Assembly (NCBI GenBank): GCA_903837305.1
Contig: CAILUB010000299.1
Location: forward strand, 1-6,585
Length of the DNA: 6,585 bases
Origin: an uncultured Cytophagaceae bacterium
GTDB lineage: Bacteria; Bacteroidota; Bacteroidia; Cytophagales; Spirosomataceae
Direction of reading: 5' to 3'
Below the pieces are notes generated by a model. The model was not told the origin of the DNA. It worked only from the letters and a program-made list of their open reading frames with translations, and ran no database searches. This document shows, one piece after another, positions 1-6,350 of this stretch. The first letter of the stretch is position 1, and every line of letters begins with the position of its first letter. The translations under genes were made by a program, and so were the position numbers.

Positions 1-928
1 CAAGCTGCGAAGCAGCGAAAAGAAGCGCAGCACCAAAAACCCCAGCCGAATCCCCTAACTTGGGCTTCACTATCGGCGTTAGTACTTCCCCAGAATTGAA
101 AATGTATTTCTTGATTCGTTCGATTCCTTCAGAATAAAGTAAATCGATATTGCCTACTCCACCACCTATAACGATGACTTGGGGGTCTAACACATTTATT
201 AACGTGGAAACGGCGCGTCCAAAATTCTCCAGCATTCGATCGATCGTTGCAGATGCGAAAGCGTCCGTACCAGCTAGATGAGCTTGTAAGATTTGTGGCA
301 GGCGGAGTTTTTGGCCTGAAATAGAAAAATAAAAATCTTCGAGAGCGGGCCCTGAGATCACATGTTCTACGCAGCCTGATTTACCGCAATAACACGGCTT
401 TCCGCCCTCCTCCAAGATATTATGCCCCCATTCGCCTCCAATTCCATGCAAGCCGTTGATTACTTGACCGTGAACGACTAATCCACCGCCTACACCCGTA
501 CCCATGATGATTCCAAAAACAACTTCAGCTTTTGGATTAACGTCCTGCACAGCACCCATCAGGGTTTCTGCTAAGGCAAAACAGTTTGCATCATTCGCTA
601 AACGTACTTCAACGCCTAAAGCTTTCGCTAAATCAGCTGCCATCGGACGACCATTCATGGAAGTCGTGTTGCAGTTTTTCATCGTTTGGGTGGCTGGATT
701 CAAAACTCCAGGAGTGGCGAAACCAATTTTAGAGGGAGCTACCCCTACTTGTTTTGAAACGCGAGAAGCTAAAAGAGCAACTTGTGAAATAATGTGCTCA
801 TAGCCTTTTGAAGCTTCTGTATCGATACGTTCTCGGGCGATGACTTGCGTTACATCAGTGGCAGACAATACAGCACATTCGATTTTGGTTCCCCCTAAAT
901 CGATGCCCCATAAATAGGAATTTTCCAT
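1..928 (-). CDS. ROK-family sugar kinase, Mak (fructokinase)-like; 3' end cut by window edge
   Basis: This gene starts at ATG 928 and stays open to the left edge, giving 309 codons without a stop. It phosphorylates a hexose with ATP in the cytoplasm. The phosphate-binding motif DLGGTK lies at residues 10-15 and the catalytic aspartate is D113 in ANDANC. The glycine-rich GTGVGGGL is at 143-150. The ROK signature follows: GGEWGH at 164-169, then CYCGKSGCVE, giving zinc ligands H169, C179, C181 and C186. GGGV is at 256-259. The NCNTTSMNGRP segment, the CYCGKSGC block and the near-terminal GDSAGVFGAA resemble E. coli Mak as I remember it, so fructose is a plausible substrate. Glucose, mannose or N-acetylhexosamines cannot be excluded. 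E. coli Mak is about 302 residues, so only a few codons should be missing. The start lies 4 bp after the rsgA stop, suggesting co-transcription and possibly translational coupling. The family call is firm; the substrate is inferred. Confidence 0.93.
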   Translation of the reverse strand, partial: MENSYLWGIDLGGTKIECAVLSATDVTQVIARERIDTEASKGYEHIISQVALLASRVSKQVGVAPSKIGFATPGVLNPATQTMKNCNTTSMNGRPMAADLAKALGVEVRLANDANCFALAETLMGAVQDVNPKAEVVFGIIMGTGVGGGLVVHGQVINGLHGIGGEWGHNILEEGGKPCYCGKSGCVEHVISGPALEDFYFSISGQKLRLPQILQAHLAGTDAFASATIDRMLENFGRAVSTLINVLDPQVIVIGGGVGNIDLLYSEGIERIKKYIFNSGEVLTPIVKPKLGDSAGVFGAALLFAASQL

Positions 929-932
929 AGGT

Positions 933-1865
933 TTAGCGACGGTTATCGTTGTTCTCAAAAATACTCAAATAACTCAAATAACGGCTGTGCGCAATATCTC
1001 CAGCTTCAAAAGCTTTCAAAACGGCACAAGACGGTTCCGAAATATGTAGGCAATTATTGAATTTGCATTCGCCAATTAGCGCGCGCATTTCGGGGAAATA
1101 ATGAGAAAGTTCTTCTTTTTCGATTTCCATGACTCCTAATTCATTGATGCCAGGGCTATCAATTAAATAAGTTTCAGGGCCTAATTCCCACATGGTAGAA
1201 TAGGTGGTGGTATGCACCCCTTTTTGGGCAAAATCAGAAATCTCATTCACTTTTATATTCAAATGTGGAGATACTAAATTCAATAAACTGGATTTCCCTA
1301 CGCCAGAATGCCCTGCTAATAACGACAATTTCCCGGTAAACATAGCTTTAAACTCGTCTACACCTTGACTACGAGGTATCGAAGTAAACAAAATGCCATA
1401 ACCTAATTCTTGGTAGAGCGCTGCGTATTCGAAGATTTGGTCCTCTTCCTCCTCGTTCAATAAATCCATCTTGTTAAATACGATGGTCACGGGGATTCGA
1501 AATGCCTCTGCTGTGACTAAAAAACGGTCTAAAAAACCCAAAGATGTTTTAGGAGATTTCAAGGTCATCACGAAGATGGCTTGATCGACATTCGCAGCCA
1601 TTAATTGTCCTTGACCTGTTTTGTGAACAGATTTTCGAATGATGTAATTCGTACGTGGGATGATTTCTTCGATGACAACCGTCTCGTTAGCCTCATCTTC
1701 GACCGCATAAATGACACGGTCACCTACGGTGATTGGATTCGAAGTTTTAGGACCGTTGAGTTTAAATCTACCCTTCAAACGTCCCTTAAAGACCTTTCCT
1801 GACTCGGAACGAATTTCGTACCAAGAACCGGTTGAACGCATAATTAAACCCTTACTTCCTTCCAT
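933..1865 (-). CDS. rsgA: Small ribosomal subunit biogenesis GTPase RsgA
   Basis: RsgA (YjeQ/YloQ) is a circularly permuted GTPase that acts in late maturation of the 30S ribosomal subunit. The N-terminal OB-fold covers about residues 5-70 and opens with the typical GLIMRSTGSWYEI. The GTPase motifs appear in permuted order: G4 NKMD at 131-134, G5 TSI at 161-163, G1 P-loop GHSGVGKS at 185-192, G2 threonines in KGVHTTT at 215-221, and G3 DSPG at 236-239. The C-terminal zinc site C-x4-C-x-H-x5-C has ligands C267, C272, H274 and C280. At 310 residues the length is normal and no key residue is missing. The ATG at 1865 overlaps the end of waaA by 14 bp. An in-frame ATG at 1841 would shorten the protein by 8 residues and remove the overlap, but would also drop the conserved GLI, so 1865 is preferred. 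It is the middle gene of waaA-rsgA-ROK. Confidence 0.97.
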   Translation of the reverse strand: MEGSKGLIMRSTGSWYEIRSESGKVFKGRLKGRFKLNGPKTSNPITVGDRVIYAVEDEANETVVIEEIIPRTNYIIRKSVHKTGQGQLMAANVDQAIFVMTLKSPKTSLGFLDRFLVTAEAFRIPVTIVFNKMDLLNEEEEDQIFEYAALYQELGYGILFTSIPRSQGVDEFKAMFTGKLSLLAGHSGVGKSSLLNLVSPHLNIKVNEISDFAQKGVHTTTYSTMWELGPETYLIDSPGINELGVMEIEKEELSHYFPEMRALIGECKFNNCLHISEPSCAVLKAFEAGDIAHSRYLSYLSIFENNDNRR

Positions 1866-3093
1866 TAGCTGCTAAATTACGCACAAATTCGATGATTCTT
1901 TCCGTTGCTCCCGCTTGTAATTGCACGTATGCCCGTGATTTTACTTGCTTGTTCACAAACACATCGTCATTTTCATAAATCACGCGCATAGCCTTTTCTA
2001 ATTCATCCGTCGTTTCTATAGGAAATGCCAGCCCTAATTCAATCAGTTCTCTTGCCTCCCGGAATTTTAGGTAATTTTTATTGCCAAAAAAGACCGTTGG
2101 CCCAAAAACCGCAGCTTCCAAGGTGCTATGCAAACCATCACCAAAAGCCCCACCAATATAGGCAAAAGATGCACCCCGGTATAGATTGGCAAGACGTCCT
2201 ACCTCATTGACAAAAAGAACATCTGCTTTTTCGTGAAAAAGGCCCATTGAATAAGAAACAGTTAAATCGATCTTCTCCTCCCATGCCTTCAATTCTTCGG
2301 TGTGAATTTCGTGCGGCGCAATAACCCATTTAAAAGGATATTTCTTCGAATTGATGAGCGGAATCAACACATCCATATCGGCCTGCCAAACAGAACCCAC
2401 CACCATAAATTCTGTATTGTCTAAAAAATTCGTCAATAAATCCCAAGAAACGGGATTTCGCAAGGTATCCAGCACGCGATCAAATCGGGTATCTCCCGCT
2501 ACCGTTACATTGACGCGATTCAGCAAATCTGCAGATGACTGATCTTGCACAAATAAATGCGTAAAACAGTCCAATAAACGACGGTAAAAACCACCATACC
2601 ATTGAAAAAATACCTGGTTTGGTCGAAAAATGGCGGAAACTAAAATAGTTGGAACTGCGCGCTTTTTTAACCCTGTTAAATAGTAATGCCAAAATTCATA
2701 TTTGATAAACACGGCCAAAGAAGGCTTTACTAAATCTAAAAAACGGGCACTATTGAAATAACCATCCAATGGTAAATAACTTACGAAATCTGCTCCAGTG
2801 TAGTTTTTGCGCACTTCATAACCAGAAGGTGAGAAAAACGTAACCAATACAAAATGCTGAGGATTTTCTTTTTTATACGCCTCGATAATGGGTCTTCCTT
2901 GCTCAAATTCCCCCAAAGATGCACTGTGAAACCAGGCCACCGGTTTATCATTCGAGTTGAAGTGTCGCTCAAGACCTACCCATACCTGATTTTGGCCTTC
3001 GTTCATTAACGCAGCTTTGCTTTGAAACAAAGCAAACAATCGAACAAGAACTCGATATAAAAACAAGACAAAAGAATAGAGGCAAACCCTCAT
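1852..3093 (-). CDS. waaA: 3-deoxy-D-manno-octulosonic acid (Kdo) transferase
   Basis: WaaA (KdtA) transfers Kdo from CMP-Kdo to lipid A precursor at the inner face of the cytoplasmic membrane, the first step of LPS core assembly. The first 23 residues are hydrophobic and basic (LYSFVLFLYRVLVRLFALF), the usual membrane anchor. The catalytic glutamate is E62 in HSASLGEFEQGRP. Other family motifs are GDTRFDRV at 200-207, GSVWQAD at 233-239, APHE at 259-262, and the donor-binding block GGAFGDGLHSTLEAA at 314-328. In that block many homologues have His-Asn where this protein has His-Ser (322-323). The 413-residue length is normal and both GT-B lobes are present. ATG 3093 is chosen because it keeps the membrane anchor. 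It heads the leftward transcript, and the rsgA start lies inside its last codons. Its presence shows that the organism makes Kdo-containing LPS. Confidence 0.96.
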   Translation of the reverse strand: MRVCLYSFVLFLYRVLVRLFALFQSKAALMNEGQNQVWVGLERHFNSNDKPVAWFHSASLGEFEQGRPIIEAYKKENPQHFVLVTFFSPSGYEVRKNYTGADFVSYLPLDGYFNSARFLDLVKPSLAVFIKYEFWHYYLTGLKKRAVPTILVSAIFRPNQVFFQWYGGFYRRLLDCFTHLFVQDQSSADLLNRVNVTVAGDTRFDRVLDTLRNPVSWDLLTNFLDNTEFMVVGSVWQADMDVLIPLINSKKYPFKWVIAPHEIHTEELKAWEEKIDLTVSYSMGLFHEKADVLFVNEVGRLANLYRGASFAYIGGAFGDGLHSTLEAAVFGPTVFFGNKNYLKFREARELIELGLAFPIETTDELEKAMRVIYENDDVFVNKQVKSRAYVQLQAGATERIIEFVRNLAANGRK

Positions 3094-3100
3094 TTTTTAC

Positions 3101-3108
3101 TAAATTTG
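3101..3108 (+). promoter_or_regulatory. Candidate Bacteroidota -7 promoter element for ytxJ
   Basis: TAAATTTG matches the TAnnTTTG consensus used by the Bacteroidota primary sigma factor. It lies in the 53 bp between the divergent waaA and ytxJ starts. It would place transcription initiation near 3113-3116, about 30 nt before the ATG at 3147. I see no TTG or TTTG box at the usual upstream distance, so this is half a promoter by sequence. The motif also occurs by chance within coding DNA of this window, which limits confidence. Confidence 0.4.
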
Positions 3109-3138
3109 AAGTTGAATTGATAAAATTACGAAAAAGGC

Positions 3139-3144
3139 AGGTGA
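3139..3144 (+). promoter_or_regulatory. Shine-Dalgarno-like sequence before ytxJ
   Basis: AGGTGA, complementary to the anti-Shine-Dalgarno core, ends 2 bases before ATG 3147. A second purine run (AAAAAGG) sits just upstream, at about 3131-3137. Bacteroidota rarely use such sites and the other starts here lack one. The 2-base spacing is too short for a classic ribosome binding site, so it may be coincidental. It still favours 3147 over the upstream in-frame ATG at 3117. Confidence 0.3.
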
Positions 3145-3146
3145 AT

Positions 3147-3479
3147 ATGAATTGGATACCCTTGACAGACGAGAAACAATTAGCTGAAATTGTGGAAACT
3201 TCACAGGAAAAACCGGTGGTTATTTTCAAACATAGTACGCGTTGCTCGATCTCTTCTACCGCTTTGAATCGCTTTGAAAGAGCCTGGGATTCAGAAAATA
3301 CACCCGTATATTATTTGGACTTAATAGCCTACAGACCTATTTCAGGCCAAATTGCTGAACAATTTGCTATTGAACATCAGTCACCTCAAGTTCTTGTGAT
3401 TGACAAGGGAATTTGTCCTTACTCGGCTACCCACTGGGATATTTCTGTAGATGAAATTAAACCGTTCCTCCATGCCTAG
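3147..3479 (+). CDS. ytxJ: YtxJ-type bacillithiol-system redox protein (thioredoxin fold, monothiol)
   Basis: This is a small cytoplasmic thioredoxin-fold protein of the YtxJ family. The family is found in bacteria that make the thiol bacillithiol and is thought to act as a monothiol bacilliredoxin or reductant. From ATG 3147 it is 110 residues long. The active-site segment FKHSTRCSISS lies at 27-37 with a single cysteine, C33, at the helix start. The cis-proline region is SPQVLV at 79-84. The conserved end CPYSATHWDIS is at 90-100, with C90 the only other cysteine. An in-frame ATG at 3117 would add ten basic residues (MIKLRKRQVN), but it would lie almost on the predicted transcription start and adds nothing typical of the family, so 3147 is chosen. 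It is first in the rightward operon and its last 8 bp overlap the next gene. The family call is strong; the exact reaction is inferred. Confidence 0.88.
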   Translation: MNWIPLTDEKQLAEIVETSQEKPVVIFKHSTRCSISSTALNRFERAWDSENTPVYYLDLIAYRPISGQIAEQFAIEHQSPQVLVIDKGICPYSATHWDISVDEIKPFLHA

Positions 3480-4212
3480 ATTTTTTTTATTGTGGGTTAT
3501 TTTAGGGATACCATTCGTTCTGATGGGTCAAAGGAAATCAGCCGCACCTCAGAAAAAAGAAATCAGCAATAGATCCTCATGGGGGGTTGGAATTAACACA
3601 AATACCAATTCTGGTCTTTTAGGGGGTTTTAGTTTTGTCAAAAACTTGCCTAATCGCTCCTTTATAAATATCGACTTTACCAATACCAAAGACTACCAAG
3701 AATTCGACTCCCCTTATTCATTTAATGGACGAACCTATGTAGAAGGTAAATTGAATTACCTTCTCAATCTTAGAGCGAGTTATGGTAAACATTATTTGCT
3801 TTTGACTCAGGCGCAAGAAGGAGGAACTAGTTTAGCTGGCCGTATTTCCACAGGACCTACCATCGGTCTATTAAAACCCTACTATGTAGATTTAGCTTAT
3901 ACTGACGCTGGAAAAACAATAACGACCAGTGTACCAATGGCTGATGCATTAGACAATACCTACAACAAATCCTCCATCAATGGCGAAGGAAGTTTTTTTT
4001 CAGGATTTTCTCAGTCTAAAATAGTACCTGGATGGCATGTGAAAACGGCTCTAGAGTTTAAATTTGAAACCTTAAAGCAAAATTATCTAGCCATCGAAAC
4101 AGGTTTTATCCTCGATGTTTTCAGCCAACCTGTTGAAATTTTAAACCAAACCAACCCTCGTTCTGTTTATACGACGGGTTATGTGACCTTTTTCTTTGGA
4201 AAGAGTAAATAG
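3472..4212 (+). CDS. Exported, probable outer-membrane beta-barrel protein of unknown function
   Basis: I cannot name this protein. From ATG 3472 it has 246 residues. The N-terminus is signal-peptide-like: PR, a hydrophobic run at about 4-18, and a possible signal peptidase I site after G19 (LMG before QRK). No lipobox cysteine is present. The mature part has alternating polar and aromatic strands, such as WGVGINTNT, LLGGFSFV, SFINIDF, GKLNYLLNLRASYG, LKPYYVDLAY, HVKTALEFKF, YLAIETGFILDVF and YVTFFFGK. It ends close to an aromatic strand, as outer-membrane barrels do. The layout, including GKLNYL and the closing FFFGK, resembles a conserved uncharacterised Bacteroidota protein I recall, but I have no name or function for it. 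The start at 3472 overlaps ytxJ by 8 bp. An in-frame ATG at 3451 would place seven extra residues before the signal peptide and is less likely. lipA follows 7 bp later. Location is inferred; function is unknown. Confidence 0.85.
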   Translation: MPRFFLLWVILGIPFVLMGQRKSAAPQKKEISNRSSWGVGINTNTNSGLLGGFSFVKNLPNRSFINIDFTNTKDYQEFDSPYSFNGRTYVEGKLNYLLNLRASYGKHYLLLTQAQEGGTSLAGRISTGPTIGLLKPYYVDLAYTDAGKTITTSVPMADALDNTYNKSSINGEGSFFSGFSQSKIVPGWHVKTALEFKFETLKQNYLAIETGFILDVFSQPVEILNQTNPRSVYTTGYVTFFFGKSK

Positions 4213-4219
4213 AAAAAAA

Positions 4220-5089
4220 ATGATTGAATTACCTCAAGTAAGTCCTGCCGCTAATACCCGCAAACCAGACTGGTTGCGCGTTAAATTGCCCATCGGGGAA
4301 AAATATACGAATGTTCGCAAAATTGTAGACGAGTACAAATTGCACACGATTTGCCAATCCGGTAATTGCCCTAATATGGGGGAATGCTGGGGCGAAGGAA
4401 CGGCCACATTCATGATTTTAGGTAATGTCTGCACCCGTTCTTGCACCTTCTGCGCCGTAGCCACCGGCCGTCCAAACGAATATGATGAAGACGAACCACG
4501 CCGCGTGGCCGATGCCATCCAATTAATGAAAGTAAAGCATGCGGTAATCACCTCTGTGAACCGCGACGAATTGAAAGATAAAGGAGCTGAAATTTGGTAC
4601 CAAACCGTTCGCGCGGTGAAAGAAACCACCCCTTTGACGACCATCGAAACCTTGATTCCAGATGTGAAAGCGAATTGGGATGCTTTAATTCGAATGATCG
4701 AAGGTGGACAAGAAGTCGTTTCTCATAATATGGAAACGGTGGAACGTTTATACCGCTATGTTCGCCCACAAGCGAAATATGCGCGTAGTTTAGAACAAAT
4801 TAAGCGGACGAAAGAGTATGGAAAACGTAATAAATCCGGCATCATGCTGGGACTAGGCGAGACCCAAGACGAAGTCTTAAAAGCGATGGATGATTTAGTA
4901 GAAAACGGATTGGATGTGTTGACTTTAGGACAATATTTACAGCCTACTAAAATGCACCATGAGGTCATCGAGTGGATTCACCCTGACACTTTCGCGATGT
5001 ACAAGGAGGAAGGATTGAAACGCGGGCTAGCCTATGTGGAATCTGGAGCCTTAGTACGTTCGAGTTACCACGCAGAAAAGCACATCTAG
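4220..5089 (+). CDS. lipA: Lipoyl synthase (radical SAM)
   Basis: LipA inserts two sulfur atoms into octanoyl chains on the E2 and H-protein domains of lipoyl-dependent enzymes. It uses two [4Fe-4S] clusters and S-adenosylmethionine in the cytoplasm. From ATG 4220 it has 289 residues. The auxiliary, sulfur-donating cluster is bound by C45, C50 and C56 (CQSGNCPNMGEC). The radical SAM motif CTRSCTFC supplies C71, C75 and C78. The C-terminal RSSY at 280-283 gives the serine ligand of the auxiliary cluster. LGLGET (210-215) and VLTLGQYLQPT (233-243) are also conserved, so all catalytic elements are intact. An in-frame ATG at 4196 would overlap the preceding gene by 17 bp and add eight basic residues. 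The start at 4220 follows an A-rich leader, as is common in Bacteroidota, and yields the usual MIELP opening. crtY begins 3 bp after the stop. No lipB is in view. Confidence 0.98.
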   Translation: MIELPQVSPAANTRKPDWLRVKLPIGEKYTNVRKIVDEYKLHTICQSGNCPNMGECWGEGTATFMILGNVCTRSCTFCAVATGRPNEYDEDEPRRVADAIQLMKVKHAVITSVNRDELKDKGAEIWYQTVRAVKETTPLTTIETLIPDVKANWDALIRMIEGGQEVVSHNMETVERLYRYVRPQAKYARSLEQIKRTKEYGKRNKSGIMLGLGETQDEVLKAMDDLVENGLDVLTLGQYLQPTKMHHEVIEWIHPDTFAMYKEEGLKRGLAYVESGALVRSSYHAEKHI

Positions 5090-5092
5090 TTT

Positions 5093-6274
5093 ATGCAATT
5101 ACCCGCTCCAGCCTATCGAGAATACGATTTTATCCTGGCGGGAGGGGGTATGGCCGGTTTATCTTTTGCGTATTATTTAGCCCAAAGTAGCCTCAGTTCT
5201 CGGCGGATTCTGATCATCGATCGAGGCATTCGAAATGAACAAACCTTTTGTTATTGGAACTCCGATTCAGGCGAATTCGATTTTCTAGCTGAAAAATCCT
5301 GGGATTCCCTTTATTTTCATAGTGCTAGACCGTCTTCGTTGAAGATTGCTATCGAGCCTTATTCCTATCGTAAAATAAATGGTAATGCCTGGTTTTCATT
5401 CATAGAATCTGAACTACTTAAACACCCGAACATTCATTACTTAGGAGCCGAAATTCAATCGATTAATTACCAAGGACTAGGATCTTGTGTTACAACATCA
5501 GAAGGCGACTACTATGCCTGTGAAAAAATCATCGATAGTTTCAGCCCTTTCCCTTGCGAAAATAACAACCCCAAACACCTCAAGCAACACTTCTTGGGCT
5601 GGGTAGTCGAATGTAACTTCAATAACTTCGAAACAGACGCAGCTCATTTATTCGACTTCAGAGTTGCATTTGGGACTGAATGTGTATTCATGTACGTATT
5701 ACCCACTAGTCCACGTAGGGCCTTATTTGAATATACTTTTTTCTCTACAGCTTTACGTGAACCCGACTATTACCGCGATAAAATCAAATCCTACTTATTT
5801 GCCTACTATGGGCTAACAGAGGATGATTATTTGTTAAAGGAAGAAGAAAGTGGTGTGATTCCTATGCGAAACAATCCGAATAAACCGGAGAATTTATACC
5901 AAAAACACCTAAAAATAGGAACAAGTGGTGGCTTCGTAAAATCCACAACAGGCTACAGTTTTTATCGCACCCAAAAATTCTGCAAAGACCTCGTTGCCGC
6001 ACTTGAAAAAGGTCCATCTGCCACACTGGTTATTCCTGTTAATCCTTGGAAAATTTGGCTGGATGAGGTCTTATTACAAGTACTGATCGATCAAAAAATT
6101 GCTGGCTCCAAAGTCTTTGAAAGCCTTTTTTACAACAACAAACCAGCGCTTTTGTTGAAATTTTTACAGGAAGAAACCTCCTGGAAGGAAGACCTTCGAT
6201 TGATGTGGTCTGTTCCCACCTTTCCCTTTATAAGAGCTGCGCTAAAAACTATTTACCGGTCAATAATTAACTGA
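5093..6274 (+). CDS. crtY: Lycopene beta-cyclase (FAD-dependent, CrtY type)
   Basis: CrtY closes the ends of linear lycopene into beta-ionone rings, giving gamma- then beta-carotene, the precursors of zeaxanthin-like membrane pigments. The 393-residue length is normal. The Rossmann FAD site GGGMAG is at 17-22, with the acidic strand end IIDRG (D43). Further family motifs are FCYW at 52-55, NAWFSFIESELL at 98-109, QHFLGWVVE at 165-173, and FDFRV at 187-191. Next come FMYVLPTSPRRALFEYTFFS at 199-218, GVIPM at 254-258, and the FAD-contacting IGTSGGFVKSTTGYSF at 275-290. E213 in LFEYT probably corresponds to the essential glutamate of the plant FLEET motif. The C-terminal VLLQVL and LLLKFLQEET are also typical. 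It sits 3 bp after lipA, so it should be co-transcribed, yet no other carotenoid gene is in view. Beta- versus other ring type is assumed from the family. Confidence 0.94.
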   Translation: MQLPAPAYREYDFILAGGGMAGLSFAYYLAQSSLSSRRILIIDRGIRNEQTFCYWNSDSGEFDFLAEKSWDSLYFHSARPSSLKIAIEPYSYRKINGNAWFSFIESELLKHPNIHYLGAEIQSINYQGLGSCVTTSEGDYYACEKIIDSFSPFPCENNNPKHLKQHFLGWVVECNFNNFETDAAHLFDFRVAFGTECVFMYVLPTSPRRALFEYTFFSTALREPDYYRDKIKSYLFAYYGLTEDDYLLKEEESGVIPMRNNPNKPENLYQKHLKIGTSGGFVKSTTGYSFYRTQKFCKDLVAALEKGPSATLVIPVNPWKIWLDEVLLQVLIDQKIAGSKVFESLFYNNKPALLLKFLQEETSWKEDLRLMWSVPTFPFIRAALKTIYRSIIN

Positions 6275-6350
6275 TTTGAACTTGCGGGTTCCTTGAAATA
6301 ATCGTATTTTTGCCCTGATTTTAATCTAAATAAACAACTAACATTCGCCC
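6275..6350 (+). other. crtY-metK intergenic region
   Basis: This 76 bp gap is the longest non-coding stretch in the window. It holds the candidate metK promoter and an A-rich leader. I see no hairpin followed by a T-run that would terminate the crtY transcript. The leader after the predicted start site, about 30 nt, is too short for any known SAM riboswitch class. Confidence 0.7.
6282..6312 (+). promoter_or_regulatory. Bacteroidota-type promoter for metK
   Basis: A TTG box at 6282-6284 is followed after 20 bp by TATTTTTG at 6305-6312, a full match to the TAnnTTTG -7 element. Box sequence and spacing both fit the primary sigma factor consensus of Bacteroidota. Transcription would begin near 6318-6320, leaving about 30 nt of A-rich leader before ATG 6351. 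It lies just after the crtY stop, so metK is probably transcribed independently of the lipA-crtY unit. Confidence 0.65.

Noticed and set aside
4..16. Perfect short inverted repeat GCTGC-GAA-GCAGC
   Set aside because: It is a 5 bp stem inside the coding end of the ROK kinase, encoding ordinary residues, with no T-run. Chance is sufficient.
504..803. 99-codon open frame on the plus strand
   Set aside because: It is antisense to the ROK kinase, whose motifs (catalytic ANDANC and the start of the GTGVGGG block nearby) are clearly encoded on the minus strand. The plus frame resembles no known protein.
3627..3634. TAGTTTTG match to the TAnnTTTG consensus
   Set aside because: It is inside the barrel gene, far from any start, with no supporting upstream box.
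4059..4066. TAAATTTG promoter-like element about 150 bp before lipA
   Set aside because: It lies within the barrel gene, encodes part of its EFKFE segment, and has no TTG box at the right distance. Such matches arise by chance in AT-rich coding DNA.
4234..4644. 136-codon open frame on the minus strand
   Set aside because: It is antisense to the Fe-S motifs of lipA; it is a shadow of a highly conserved gene.
6275..6350. SAM riboswitch before metK
   Set aside because: A predicted promoter at 6282-6312 leaves about 30 nt of leader, too short for known SAM riboswitches, and no matching helices are visible.
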